From WHTI01 sp963826105 (GTDB lineage Bacteria > Actinomycetota > CADDZG01 > WHSQ01): a DNA stretch of 64,000 bases. Shown piece after piece: positions 29,736 to 38,792 of this stretch. The notes beneath the pieces were generated by a model that had not been told where the DNA came from, did no database searches, and saw only the letters and a list, made by a program, of their open reading frames with translations. The position numbers were made by a program, and so were the translations under genes. The stretch is from the NCBI GenBank assembly GCA_963826105.1, contig CAWGWA010000013.1, positions 496,001 through 560,000 on the forward strand. The letters are read 5' to 3'. The stretch's first letter is position 1; each line of letters begins with the position of its first letter.

Positions 29736-30479
29736 ATGGCAACGGAACGCGGTCGAGCGCGCAGCAAGGGCTACCAGGGAAAGCCCAAACCCGAGCGAGA
29801 CCGGCGTGACCGGGGGGCTCCGCGAGACGAGTCTCCGAGCAATCGGGAAGCGGCCCATCTCTCCAAGGCGATCCTTGGCGAGCTCCAGGCAACCGCCCGC
29901 CCGGGCAAGGCCGACGATCTCGTCCGGGTCTTTGGCCAGGCGGCGCAGGCGTTCCTCGAGGAGGACTACGCCGAGGCGATCCGTCTTGGCGAGCAGTCGA
30001 AGCAGATGGCGTTGCGCTCGGCGAGCGTCAGAGAGGTTCTCGGCCTCGCCTACTACCGGACCGGTAAGTGGAGCGAGACGGTGCGCGAGATCTCCACGTT
30101 CCGTCGCATCGCCGGTAGCCAAGAGCAGAACCACGTTCTGGCCGACGCTTACCGCGCACTGAAGAAGTCGGACAAGGCCCTCGATCTCGTCGACATGGTC
30201 GAGAAGGGCAAGGTCGACGAGCAGGTCTTCTTCGAGGCCCAGATCGTGGCCGCCGGCGCACTTGCCGATATGGGGGAGCTCGACCGGGCGATCGCGCGCC
30301 TCGAAGGTCTCGACCTGCGACCCTCGGTGGCGCGTGACCATCACCTCCGGACCTGGTACGTGCTCGCCGATCTCCTCGAACGGCGCGGCCGTTACACCCA
30401 GGCGAAGGAGCTGTTCGAAGCGGTCGCCGGAGCCGATCCAGAGGTGACCGACGCTCCCGAACGGGCCGCTCGTTTGTAA
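29736..30479 (+). CDS. TPR-repeat protein
   Basis: Intact 247-aa protein. The first 40 residues are strongly basic and disordered-looking (RGRARSKGYQGKPKPERDRRD). The rest is helical with TPR-like units such as AAQAFLEEDYAEAIRLGEQSKQ, VREVLGLAYYRTGKWSETVRE and LADLLERRGRYTQAKELFEAV. It has no signal peptide, so it is likely a cytoplasmic scaffold or nucleic-acid-associated protein. Comparable actinobacterial proteins are annotated only as TPR proteins; the function is unknown. Confidence 0.8.
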   Translation: MATERGRARSKGYQGKPKPERDRRDRGAPRDESPSNREAAHLSKAILGELQATARPGKADDLVRVFGQAAQAFLEEDYAEAIRLGEQSKQMALRSASVREVLGLAYYRTGKWSETVREISTFRRIAGSQEQNHVLADAYRALKKSDKALDLVDMVEKGKVDEQVFFEAQIVAAGALADMGELDRAIARLEGLDLRPSVARDHHLRTWYVLADLLERRGRYTQAKELFEAVAGADPEVTDAPERAARL

Positions 30480-30566
30480 CTACGCATAACGTCGTAGTCG
30501 GTATGCGACTAAAGTCTAATTCGTCCCCTGTAAGTTCTTGGCGCGCTTCGCTACCTTCAACGAACC

Positions 30567-30848
30567 ATGAGCATGGCGGTAGCAGCACGCACGGGGCGCA
30601 CCCTTTACGAGGCGATCTGTTGGTCGCTGATCACTGCCGCGCTCGTAGTCCTTCTGGGGTTCATGGGCGTCGCGATGGCCGACGATCTATCCAAGCGAGG
30701 GACCTCGAGCTGCCGTAAGGCATTCGGCCTCGAGCGCGGCGGCGGCATCCACAAACAGATAAACAAGGAGTTCTCGTTCAGCCCGCTCGGCTGGAAGTGC
30801 ACCTACGAAGCCGACACCGGCCGCATGCGCTCGTTCGTCAAGCTCTAA
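30567..30848 (+). CDS. Small single-pass membrane or exported protein, unknown
   Basis: A 93-residue protein with one hydrophobic helix (ICWSLITAALVVLLGFMGVAMA, about residues 18-39), then a short domain with two Cys (SSCRKAFGLERGGG ... LGWKCTYEAD). The VAMADD end of the helix could be a signal peptidase site. No family recognised. Its stop overlaps the metallo-beta-lactamase gene stop on the other strand. Confidence 0.6.
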   Translation: MSMAVAARTGRTLYEAICWSLITAALVVLLGFMGVAMADDLSKRGTSSCRKAFGLERGGGIHKQINKEFSFSPLGWKCTYEADTGRMRSFVKL

Positions 30849-31747
30849 CCCTTCGCCTTTCGGTCGAGGTAGCGCACGTAACCCCAGGTGTTCATCCGGT
30901 ACGACGTCGTCTGCTCCATGCGATCGATCGCTTCCGGCGTGAGCCGGCCCCCGAGTGCATCTTCGGCCTGCTTCTGAACCTCGGCAGCGATGGCGTCGAG
31001 ATCGTCGGAGCGGGTGCGTGCTTCCTTTACCCACTCCTCCCACGATCTGACCGCGGCGATCGCCTCGTCGCAAACCTCGTCGACGGGTTGCGGTTCATGC
31101 GAGCCGAAGTGCGTCAGCCACATCTCCGTCGGGCGCAGTGACCGGATCCTCTCGATCGATGCGATGTCGTCCTCGAGGTCGAACTCCGGAGGAGGGGTTG
31201 CGGGTCGCACGACGCCGACATCGCTCAACCTGACACCCATCGCGTCGCCGGTGAAGGCGATCCCGGTGGCATCGTCGAGGTAGGTGTGGTGGTGACGCGT
31301 GTGGCCCGGTGTGTCGATCGCGGTCAACTTCCGGCCCCCGAGATCGATCTCGTCTCCGTCCTTCAGGCTAGTGATGCGGTCGGGGTCGATGGGATCCATG
31401 CCGCCCCAGAGTTCCTCCATCTTGTCGCCGTAGATGCGTGCCGCGCTGGACCACAACTTGGTTGGATCCGCGAGGTGCGGAGCTCCGACCTCATGGACCG
31501 CGATGCGCGCCTTCGGGAAATGCTGAGCCAGGGTCCCGGCCGCTCCCGCATGATCGAGATGGATATGCGTGACGACCAGCCAATCGGGCTCCGCTCCGGC
31601 ATCGGCGAGTCCCTTGAGGACGTGATCGACGGATGACTTGGGCCCCGTCTCGACCAATGCAGTGAGTTCGTTCCCACGCACGACGAAGCATCCGGTGATG
31701 CCCGGTCGGCCGTGCATCTGGGTGTCGATCAGGATCGGTCGGTCCAT
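30845..31747 (-). CDS. Metallo-beta-lactamase-fold hydrolase
   Basis: About 300 aa. The metal motif THIHLDHAG (HxHxDH) lies at about residue 62, with further ligands in DTPGHTRHHHTYL and FTGDAMGVRLSD and a late His in WLTHFGSHEPQPVDE. The fold covers glyoxalase II-type and other hydrolases, so the substrate is open; the C-terminal helical extension with EEWVKEART is usual for this subgroup. The ATG at 31747 is chosen as the first start before the conserved MDRPILIDTQMHGRPG; the frame is open far upstream as an antisense shadow of the next gene. Confidence 0.85.
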   Translation of the reverse strand: MDRPILIDTQMHGRPGITGCFVVRGNELTALVETGPKSSVDHVLKGLADAGAEPDWLVVTHIHLDHAGAAGTLAQHFPKARIAVHEVGAPHLADPTKLWSSAARIYGDKMEELWGGMDPIDPDRITSLKDGDEIDLGGRKLTAIDTPGHTRHHHTYLDDATGIAFTGDAMGVRLSDVGVVRPATPPPEFDLEDDIASIERIRSLRPTEMWLTHFGSHEPQPVDEVCDEAIAAVRSWEEWVKEARTRSDDLDAIAAEVQKQAEDALGGRLTPEAIDRMEQTTSYRMNTWGYVRYLDRKAKG

Positions 31748-31795
31748 CGGTCGGGCCTCCTCGCGGGGCGGTTGGCAGGGGATACGGTTGGTGAG

Positions 31796-32711
31796 ATGTC
31801 CGCTTCCGAACGACCACCGGCCGTCCTGATCGTCAACCCTAACGCGGGGCGGATGCCCGAGAAGGAACGGGCCGCGGTCGTCGAGTCGCTCTCCCAGAGA
31901 TTCGCACTCGAGGTCCTCGGGACGACCGAGCGAGAGGACGGGATCGCCCTCGGCGCGCACGCGGCTGACAACGGGGCTCCTCTTGTCATCGCCTACGGAG
32001 GCGACGGGCACGTGAACGAAGTCGTCAACGGGATCGCCGGTTCGGCGTCTGCTTTGGGGATCATCCCGGGAGGCACGATGAACGTTCTGGCCCGGGCGTT
32101 GAACATCCCTCTGGATCCACTGGAGGCGATCGATCACCTGATGGGCAAGCTCGACGGTGAACCACGGATGCTCTCCCTGGGTCAGATGGACGGCCGATAC
32201 TTCACCTCGTCGGCCGGTTGTGGTTTCGACGCCGAGGCCGCCGAGCGCGTCGAGGAGTACCTGAACTCGAAGCGCCGGTTCGGCCAGATGTACTTCTTCT
32301 GGAGCGCGTTCCGCGTCCTCGCGGGGACCTACCGGCACAGGAATCCATCCATGGTCCTGCACGGTGAGTTCGGCGACGTCCCCGTCGCCATGGCGATCGC
32401 ATGCAAGGCGGGTCCCTATGCGTACTTCGCCGGCCGTCCGATCGATCTCGCGCCCGAGGTCTCAATCGATGCCGGGCTCGATGTCTTCGCCCTCAAGCGG
32501 ATGCGTATCGAGGCATTGCCGTTCTACGTCCTGCGCGTGATCACCGACCGCGGTCTCGTCACACGGAGATGCCTTCTATCAGCACGACCTCGACAAGTTC
32601 GAGCTCACCGCGGATGAGCCCTTCAGCCGGCACGTCGACGGGGAGCCCCTGGGCCGGTCGACCTCGGCCAGCTTCACCTTCGTGAAGGACGTGTTGAGGA
32701 TCCGCGCGTGA
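31796..32711 (+). CDS. Diacylglycerol kinase-family lipid kinase, frame change near 32565
   Basis: YegS/DgkB-type catalytic domain: AVLIVNPNAGRMPEKERAAV, the nucleotide loop IAYGGDGHVNEVVNGIAGS, LGIIPGGTMNVLARAL, and SSAGCGFDAEAAERV. The frame breaks near 32565; the continuation DAFYQHDLDKFELTADEP and RHVDGEPLGRS is the conserved end of the family, stopping at 32711. About 304 codons. Such enzymes phosphorylate diacylglycerol or related lipids at the membrane. Its stop overlaps the next gene's GTG. Confidence 0.87.
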
Positions 32712-33214
32712 GCGTGCTCCTCGTCGGGTTCGAGGGCGAGGAGGCATCGGCGGTCATCCGCAGGCTCCTCGGTCAAGGCGACCAGGTACGCCTCGTGGAG
32801 CCGGATCGGTTCGCAGCGCAGACATGGAGGGACCACGGAGCATTCGTTGCCGCCGGTGATCCGGCCGACGATGATCTGATCGAGCGAGCGGCCTACGAGG
32901 CGCGCACGGTCGTCCTGTTCGATCGCGCTCGTCCCGGTGTCGTCGAGGCCGTCATCGCGGGAGCGCGTGTGGCGGGTGTCGGACGGATCGTGGTGGTCAC
33001 CGGCGACGGTGGGGGAGAGACGGCGTCAACGCTGGTCGCGAGCGGTTTCTCGCACGTGATCGTGGTGCTTCCGAAGAAGTCGCTGCTCGGCCGGGACCGG
33101 ATCACGCCGGAGCGCCTCGCTGAGGCGATCGACGCGGCCGACGACCTCGCGGGCGAGCCTCGACTGACGGTCGACCTCGGCGCCGACTCGGGGTGGACGG
33201 AGCTGGGGCTCTAG
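32708..33214 (+). CDS. NAD(P)-binding Rossmann/TrkA-N-like protein
   Basis: A 168-aa protein beginning with SVLLVGFEGEEASAVIRRLLGQGDQVRLVEPD, a Rossmann-type beta-alpha-beta unit with an acidic residue (E) ending the second strand, as in NAD binders. RIVVVTGDGGGETASTLVASGFSHVIVV suggests a second nucleotide-fold half. It resembles a single TrkA-N domain but lacks TrkA-C. Translationally coupled to the lipid kinase (GTGA overlap). The function is unknown. Confidence 0.65.
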   Translation: MSVLLVGFEGEEASAVIRRLLGQGDQVRLVEPDRFAAQTWRDHGAFVAAGDPADDDLIERAAYEARTVVLFDRARPGVVEAVIAGARVAGVGRIVVVTGDGGGETASTLVASGFSHVIVVLPKKSLLGRDRITPERLAEAIDAADDLAGEPRLTVDLGADSGWTELGL

Positions 33215-34452
33215 TTCTCCAGGGAGCGGAACACGAGACCGGTGATGGCCTTGGGCCAGAAGTAGCTGGCTTTCTGCGGCATCCGCTCGCCGGCGCTGGC
33301 GACATCGATGACGTCTGTGGCGCTCGGGGGACGGAGGAGAACGCCGGCGGTCCACCCTTCTTCCTTCATCAGCCGCTCGACCTCGTCGGTCTCGCGGGTG
33401 AACACCATCTGCGGCGGTCCGTCGGGGAACATGCGCGGGATCACGACCTCGTGCAGGGCGACGACGTCGAGCCTCCGCCAGGCCTCGGCTCGGTCTCCGG
33501 TCGTCTCTGTGACCTGCTCGGCCGACAACTCGACCAGCACGTCACCATCGGGGAACCGGAACACCAGCGGATGATCCGCTCCGGACGCATCCTGTGCGAC
33601 AACGGATTCGTCACGACCGAGTTCCTTACCCCCGAACTCGTCGATCAGCCGAGACTTCACCGCCGCCGGCTCCTCGTCAACGTTGATCGCGCGATGGAAG
33701 GCGGCCACGACCAGGCCTTCGATGTCGGCATCGACGCAGAAGCACAGGACGGCGTCGTGTCCTCCCGGCTCGCCGGCACGCTCGCGGTGATAGGCCAGCG
33801 CGGTTTCGTAGCGGTGGTGCCCATCGGCGATCACGAGTGGTCCGTCGGCGAGGCCTCCAGCGAGCATCTCGGTTTCGCCGGGGGCGGAGATCTTCCACAT
33901 CCGGTGAAGGGTGCCGGAGTCGTCTGCGAAGCGAACCTCCGGCGGTCGGTGTTCGAGGGAGTCGAGGAACGGCGCCAGCGCACCGCCGCCCCGGTAGATC
34001 GCGTAGATGGGGGAGATGTTGACCGGGCACGCGCGGATCAGGGCCAGGCGGTCCTCGATCGGCCCCGGCATCGTTCGCTCGTGGGGAAGAACGCCGGCAC
34101 CCTCGCCGAACTCCTCGAGTACGAGTCCGCCCATTACTCCGGCGACCCGGCCCCTGGTTCCGTCGGGGAGCTCGTAATCCTGTCGGTAGACGTAGAGGGA
34201 GGGGGCGTCATCGGCGGCGAGTACGCCATCATCGAGCCAGGCCCGGAACTGTTCGGCCGCCTTCCGGTAGCGATCGACCTTGTCTTCTGCATCCGAGAAG
34301 GGCAGCTCGATCCTCACGGCATTGTGTGGGTTCAGCTCGTGGAGCCGTTTCTGCTCCTCCGGGGAGATGACGTCGTAAGGGGGGCACACGATCGGCTTGA
34401 GGGTGTCCTCGGCCGCGTAGCGCACGCCCCTGAAGGGTCTGATCTCCGGCAT
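33211..34452 (-). CDS. DUF1015 family protein
   Basis: Intact, about 413 aa. The family's N-terminal PEIRPFRGVRYAAE and VCPPYDVISPEEQ are clear, as are LYVYRQDYELPDG, VLPHERTMPGPIEDRLALIRA, and VIADGHHRYETALAYHRER. DUF1015 proteins are widespread and often annotated as possible HTH or SpoOJ-like without proof; the ADGHHRYETA motif suggests an enzyme. The function is unknown. ATG at 34452; divergent from the tryptophan dioxygenase gene with 54 bases between. Confidence 0.88.
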   Translation of the reverse strand: MPEIRPFRGVRYAAEDTLKPIVCPPYDVISPEEQKRLHELNPHNAVRIELPFSDAEDKVDRYRKAAEQFRAWLDDGVLAADDAPSLYVYRQDYELPDGTRGRVAGVMGGLVLEEFGEGAGVLPHERTMPGPIEDRLALIRACPVNISPIYAIYRGGGALAPFLDSLEHRPPEVRFADDSGTLHRMWKISAPGETEMLAGGLADGPLVIADGHHRYETALAYHRERAGEPGGHDAVLCFCVDADIEGLVVAAFHRAINVDEEPAAVKSRLIDEFGGKELGRDESVVAQDASGADHPLVFRFPDGDVLVELSAEQVTETTGDRAEAWRRLDVVALHEVVIPRMFPDGPPQMVFTRETDEVERLMKEEGWTAGVLLRPPSATDVIDVASAGERMPQKASYFWPKAITGLVFRSLEN

Positions 34453-34506
34453 GCGCGCATGATAACGGCGGCCTGAGGCGGGCCCGGAACGGTTACCCTC
34501 CGAAAC

Positions 34507-35289
34507 GTGGAGCGATCGTTCGGGGAACAGGGAGGGAAGCTGTCCTATGGCAGCTATCTGAAGGTGCCAGAGATCCTCTCGGCCCAGGTGCTCGAGTCCG
34601 ATCCTCCCGCCCACGACGAACTCCTCTTCATCATCACCCACCAGGCCTACGAGCTGTGGTTCAAGCAAGCGATCTTCGAACTCGAGAGCGTGCGAGAGGC
34701 GCTGTTCGCCGGTGACACGCTTGCCGCCCGCCACCTGATGACGCGGGTCGCGGCGATCGAGCGCGTGATGATCGAGCACATCGGCGTGCTCGAGACGATG
34801 TCACCGCAGGCATTCCTCGAGTTCCGGCACAACCTGGCGCCTGCCTCGGGGTTCCAGTCGGTCCAGTTCCGCGAGATGGAGTTCATCTCGGGGATCAAGG
34901 ACGACCGCTACTTCACCCGGTTGGAGATGAGCGAGGACGAGCTGGTGCGCCTTCGCAAGCGATTCGACGAACCGACGCTCTGGGACGCGTTCTGCGCGCT
35001 GCTCGAGAGCAGGGGACTGCCGATGCCGGCCGATTCCGAGGAGGTCCGGCACGCAAGCCTCCTGACGATGGCCCAGGATCCGAAGTACCTCGACGAGTTC
35101 TTCACCTCCGAGGCGCTTCTGTCCCACGACGAGCAGTTCTCGCTGTGGCGCTACCGCCACGTCCTGATGGTCGAACGGCAGATCGGCACGAAGTCCGGGA
35201 CCGGAGGCTCGGCCGGCGCGCCCTACCTGCGCTCGACCCTGAGCAAGCGGTTCTTCCCCGAACTGTGGGAGATCCGTTCCTCGCTCTAG
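34507..35289 (+). CDS. kynA: Tryptophan 2,3-dioxygenase
   Basis: Haem enzyme opening the indole ring to N-formylkynurenine, the first step of the kynurenine pathway. Signatures are LSYGSYLKVPEIL, HDELLFIITHQAYELWFKQAIFE, ASGFQSVQFREMEF, and the haem-proximal His region WRYRHVLMVERQIG followed by KSGTGGSAGAPYL. 260 aa, start GTG at 34507. Kynurenine pathway successors are not in the window, but the convergent neighbour resembles glutaryl-CoA dehydrogenase, which acts at the lower end of tryptophan breakdown. Confidence 0.94.
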   Translation: MERSFGEQGGKLSYGSYLKVPEILSAQVLESDPPAHDELLFIITHQAYELWFKQAIFELESVREALFAGDTLAARHLMTRVAAIERVMIEHIGVLETMSPQAFLEFRHNLAPASGFQSVQFREMEFISGIKDDRYFTRLEMSEDELVRLRKRFDEPTLWDAFCALLESRGLPMPADSEEVRHASLLTMAQDPKYLDEFFTSEALLSHDEQFSLWRYRHVLMVERQIGTKSGTGGSAGAPYLRSTLSKRFFPELWEIRSSL

Positions 35290-36470
35290 CTGAAGGCTTC
35301 GAGGCCGGTGATCGCCTTGCCGAGGATCAGGGTGTGGATCTCGCTCGTACCCTCATAGGTCAGGACCGATTCCAGATTGTTGGCGTGGCGGATCACCGGG
35401 TACTCGAGCGTGATCCCGTTGGCGCCGAGGATCGTGCGCGCCTCTCGAGCGATCTTGATGGCCTCGCGGACGTTGTTGAGCTTCCCGAACGAGATGTGTT
35501 CCGGGGCCGCATTGCCCTCGTCCTTCATCCTCCCGATGTGGAGCGACAAGAGGATGCCCTTGTTGATCTCGACCATCATGTTGACGAGCTTCTGCTGGGT
35601 GAGCTGGAAGCCGCCGATCGGGGTGTCGAACTGCTTGCGGGTCTTCGAGTACTCGAGCGCCGTCTCGTAACAGGATCGCGCGGCACCCATCGCTCCCCAG
35701 ATGATCCCGTAGCGAGCCTCGCTCAGGCACGATAGAGGACCCTTCATCCCGGTCACTCCCGGAAGGACCGCATCGGCAGGCAGCCTGCAGCCGTCCATGA
35801 TCAGTTCTGACGTCACCGAAGCGCGCAGAGAAAGTTTCCGGTGGATGTCCCGTGTGGTGAAACCGGGAGTGCCTCGAGGAACGATGAACCCTTTCACTCC
35901 CTCATCCGTCTTTGCCCACACGATGGCGAGGTCGGCGATCCCGCCGTTGGTGATCCACATCTTCGTTCCGTCGAGGATCCAGTCGTCCCCGTCCCTCTTG
36001 GCGTGCGTCCTCATCGAGCCGGGGTCCGAGCCGGCGTCGGGTTCGGTGAGTCCGAAGCAGCCGATCAGCTCACCCTTGGCCATGCCGGGGAGCCACTGCT
36101 CCTTCTGGGCCTCGGAGCCGAACTTCCAGATCGGGAACATGGCGAGCGACCCCTGGACCGAGACGAAGCTCCGGAATCCGGAATCGCCGGCTTCGAGCTC
36201 GAGGCACGCGAGGCCGTAGGAGACGGCGTTGGTCCCGGCGCATCCGTAGCCCTCGAGATGCATCCCGAGAAGCCCGATGGCACCGATCTCGGTGGCCATC
36301 TCGCGGGGGAACTCTCCCGCTTCGAACCACTTCTCGATGCCCGGGTTAACGCGCTCGGTGACGAACTTGCGGACCGCATCCCGCAGCATCCTCTCCTCGG
36401 GGGAGAGGAGGGCGTCGACGTCTAGGAAGTCCTTGGGCCTGAGGGTGACCTTCTTTGCGTTCGTGCTCAT
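35286..36470 (-). CDS. Acyl-CoA dehydrogenase, glutaryl-CoA dehydrogenase-like
   Basis: Intact 394-aa FAD enzyme. GCFGLTEPDAGSDP and WITNGGIADLAIVWAKT bind the flavin; GAMGAARSCYETALEYSKTRKQFDTPIGGFQLTQQKL is the central signature; the catalytic Glu lies in LTYEGTSEIHTLILGKAITG (about residue 378). The YEGTSEIHTLILG end and overall length match glutaryl-CoA dehydrogenases, which oxidise and decarboxylate glutaryl-CoA to crotonyl-CoA. Its stop overlaps the kynA stop by 4 bases, which supports a link to tryptophan or lysine degradation. Confidence 0.85.
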   Translation of the reverse strand: MSTNAKKVTLRPKDFLDVDALLSPEERMLRDAVRKFVTERVNPGIEKWFEAGEFPREMATEIGAIGLLGMHLEGYGCAGTNAVSYGLACLELEAGDSGFRSFVSVQGSLAMFPIWKFGSEAQKEQWLPGMAKGELIGCFGLTEPDAGSDPGSMRTHAKRDGDDWILDGTKMWITNGGIADLAIVWAKTDEGVKGFIVPRGTPGFTTRDIHRKLSLRASVTSELIMDGCRLPADAVLPGVTGMKGPLSCLSEARYGIIWGAMGAARSCYETALEYSKTRKQFDTPIGGFQLTQQKLVNMMVEINKGILLSLHIGRMKDEGNAAPEHISFGKLNNVREAIKIAREARTILGANGITLEYPVIRHANNLESVLTYEGTSEIHTLILGKAITGLEAFS

Positions 36471-36593
36471 CGTCCTTGATGCTCCTTCGGGTTCGATTCC
36501 CTTCAGCCTAGGGCATCCCGTACCCTGCGAGCCTTCGGTAGGTGCGGTTAGGTACAGATCCGAACGCGATTACATAAGGAGCCCACAACGCCC

Positions 36594-37382
36594 ATGAGCC
36601 TTCAGATCGACGCTCTCGTTTGCGACCTCGATGGGGTCGTGTACCGGGGAGATGAGGCGATCGAGGGTGCCGTTGAGGCGCTCGAGGTCCTGAGAAAGAG
36701 GGGCATTCGACTCCTCTTCGCCACCAACAACTCGCGTTACACCGTCGAGGAGTACGTCGCCCGCCTGGGCGCTTTCGGGGTCGCCGCCGCTGCGGACGAG
36801 ATCGTCACCTCGGGGGTCGTCCTCGAAGAGGTCCTCAAGGACGTCGGGGTCGAGGGCATGGGAGCACTGGTAGTCGGCGGCGGGGGTCTCAGGAGCGCGG
36901 TCGAGGCCGCCGGCGCCCATGTCGTCGAAGACCATCGAGAAGCCGGCCTGGTCGCGGTCGGGTGGGACGTCGATTTCACCTACGAGGTGATGAGGGCCGC
37001 GTCGCTCGCGGTGCGAGCCGGGGCACTGTTCTACGCCTCCAACAAGGACGCGACCTTCCCGGCGACCGACGGAAGCCTGTGGCCGGGGGCCGGCGCGATC
37101 GTGGCATCGATCGAGACCGCGGCGGGCCGCGAAGCGATCTCGGTGGGCAAGCCCACGACTCCGATGGCTGAGCTCTGCGAGCGTCGGCTCGCGGGTGCCT
37201 CCAACATCGCGGCGATCGGTGACCGTCCAGACACCGATCTGGCTCTTGGAAGTGACCGGGGTTGGACGACCATTCTTGTGACCTCCGGGATCATCTCGCC
37301 TGAGGAAGCCGCTGAGGTCCATCCCACCCCCGATCTCGTACTCGGGAGCATCGCTGAGTTGCCGCAAGTATTGGGCGGCTGA
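36594..37382 (+). CDS. HAD-superfamily IIA hydrolase (NagD-like)
   Basis: Intact 262-aa phosphatase. The nucleophile motif DALVCDLDGVVYRGDEAIEGA is at the N-terminus; FATNNSRYTVEEYV is motif II; VGKPTTPMAELCERRLAG contains the motif III Lys; and IGDRPDTDLALGSDRGWTTILVTSGI is motif IV. This set is typical of the NagD/4-nitrophenylphosphatase/phosphoglycolate phosphatase class with a C2 cap. The physiological substrate cannot be told. ATG at 36594. Confidence 0.9.
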   Translation: MSLQIDALVCDLDGVVYRGDEAIEGAVEALEVLRKRGIRLLFATNNSRYTVEEYVARLGAFGVAAAADEIVTSGVVLEEVLKDVGVEGMGALVVGGGGLRSAVEAAGAHVVEDHREAGLVAVGWDVDFTYEVMRAASLAVRAGALFYASNKDATFPATDGSLWPGAGAIVASIETAAGREAISVGKPTTPMAELCERRLAGASNIAAIGDRPDTDLALGSDRGWTTILVTSGIISPEEAAEVHPTPDLVLGSIAELPQVLGG

Positions 37383-37470
37383 GCGGCGAAAGCCGACCCA
37401 AAGGCCTTCTCCCTCGGTGAACGGTTCGCTAGGCTTGACCGACAGCAGTACGAGCGAGATGGGGGGCATC

Positions 37471-37863
37471 ATGAAGCGGATCTTCGCGGTGATCCTGACC
37501 ACGGTTTTCCTGGGAGCCGGCGTTCCGGCTTCGGCAGGGGACGTAACTAGCGTCACTCCTAATCCGGTGAGACAGAACAAGTCGATCACCGTGAGGGCAT
37601 CGGACTGCGTTTCGGGGGATTCCTGGGAGGCGTTCGTTAGCGTCTCCATCCTGAACGCGGATGGAGACCTCGTGTACTCGAGCTATCAGGAGGCGGATGA
37701 CGACGGCACCACGGTGAAATCGATCAAGATCAAGAAAAGGAAGTATCCCAAGGGCAACTACGTGGTCTACGTCGACTGCGTCCACGAGTTCGACGCGGGG
37801 GGCTCCGACTACTGGTACCAAACCGACCACGACCTCAAGGTAAAGAGGGCCAGGAGGCATTAG
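37471..37863 (+). CDS. Secreted beta-rich protein, paralogue 1
   Basis: Signal peptide MKRIFAVILTTVFLGAGVPASAGD with a likely cut after ASA. The mature part of about 110 residues begins VTSVTPNPVRQNKSITVRASDC and ends with KKRKYPKGNYVVYVDCVHEF, then SDYWYQTDHDLKVKRARR. Two Cys could form a disulfide. The alternating pattern suggests an Ig-like beta sandwich. It is clearly homologous to the protein at 38793. No known family. GGGGGG precedes the ATG at 37471. Confidence 0.75.
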   Translation: MKRIFAVILTTVFLGAGVPASAGDVTSVTPNPVRQNKSITVRASDCVSGDSWEAFVSVSILNADGDLVYSSYQEADDDGTTVKSIKIKKRKYPKGNYVVYVDCVHEFDAGGSDYWYQTDHDLKVKRARRH

Positions 37864-37891
37864 GTAGCCCATCCTCCGTTAGATTCGGGGG

Positions 37892-38422
37892 GTGCGAGAC
37901 GTACCGGTAGTGCCGTTCGCAGTGAGCGAGAAGGAAACCCTGTGTGCCCTTCTCGATCAGCAGCGCGCCGCGATGGTGGCCATCTGCGCAGGTTGCTCAG
38001 ACGAGGATCTGCGCAAGCATCTCGTTCCCTCGGAGACGACCATCCTTGGCATCGTCAAACACCTTGCCTTTGTCGAAGGCTGGTGGTTCCACACGGTCTT
38101 CGGTGCCCAGCCGGACATCGGACCGTCCTCGGTCGAGGATCCGAACGCCGACTTCCGGATCGAGCCCCACGAGTCGACCGAGTACATCCTCGATTTCTAC
38201 GCAGCACAGTGTGACAAGAGCAATGAGCTCGTTACCGCGGCCAGCCTCGACGATCTCGGTCACGATCCCAGGCCCAGTGCTCGCAAGGACGTCAGCCTTC
38301 GTTGGATCGTCACTCGGATGATCGCCGAGACCGCACGCCACGCGGGCCAAGCCGACATCCTCAGAGAACAGCTCGACGGCGCGGTCGAGCTGGGCCACTC
38401 GTCGACGCCGACGTTCGATTAG
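37892..38422 (+). CDS. DinB-superfamily (DUF664) protein
   Basis: A 176-aa four-helix-bundle protein of the DinB/DUF664 group. The metal-binding His residues are seen in ILGIVKHLAFVEGWWF, the middle region, and ETARHAGQADILREQLDG. Such proteins often act as thiol-dependent transferases with mycothiol or bacillithiol in actinobacteria; activity here is inferred from the family. Start GTG at 37892. Confidence 0.82.
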   Translation: MRDVPVVPFAVSEKETLCALLDQQRAAMVAICAGCSDEDLRKHLVPSETTILGIVKHLAFVEGWWFHTVFGAQPDIGPSSVEDPNADFRIEPHESTEYILDFYAAQCDKSNELVTAASLDDLGHDPRPSARKDVSLRWIVTRMIAETARHAGQADILREQLDGAVELGHSSTPTFD

Positions 38423-38433
38423 GGCTGCGCGAG

Positions 38434-38706
38434 ATGGGTTGCTTGGGAGTTCTGATCGCACTGGCCATGCCTCGTTTCATCATGGTCGTGTTGTGGCTGT
38501 TCGGCGATTACCTCAGTCGCGCCTACGACAACTTCCTTCTGCCGTTCCTGGGGTTCTTCTTCCTCCCGACCACGACCCTGGCTTATGCGGTCGCGCAGAA
38601 CGAAACGAACGGGCTTCGTCGATGGGGACTGGCGGTCGTGATCGTCGCCCTCCTCATCGATCTGGGCATCTGGGGCGGTGGCCGAGGAGCCTTTAAACGC
38701 CGATAG
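38434..38706 (+). CDS. Small membrane protein, 90 aa
   Basis: About three hydrophobic segments: LGVLIALAMPRFIMVVLWLFG, FLLPFLGFFFLPTTTLAYAVA and LAVVIVALLIDLGIWGGG. The C-terminus is basic (AFKRR), probably inside. The ATG at 38434 is chosen because it starts the hydrophobic region 11 bases after the DUF664 stop; an upstream in-frame start lies within that gene. No specific family recognised. Confidence 0.65.
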   Translation: MGCLGVLIALAMPRFIMVVLWLFGDYLSRAYDNFLLPFLGFFFLPTTTLAYAVAQNETNGLRRWGLAVVIVALLIDLGIWGGGRGAFKRR

Positions 38707-38792
38707 CAGGCATTTCGACCGGCGAAGTACCTTCTCCTCCCGATCCGTACTGACTAGGCTGTACCGAAACCAAAACTGGGAGTGGGGGAATC

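Noticed and set aside
30845..32362. Longer 505-codon form of the metallo-beta-lactamase gene
   Set aside because: The first 200 codons are antisense to the lipid kinase; the conserved protein begins at the ATG at 31747.
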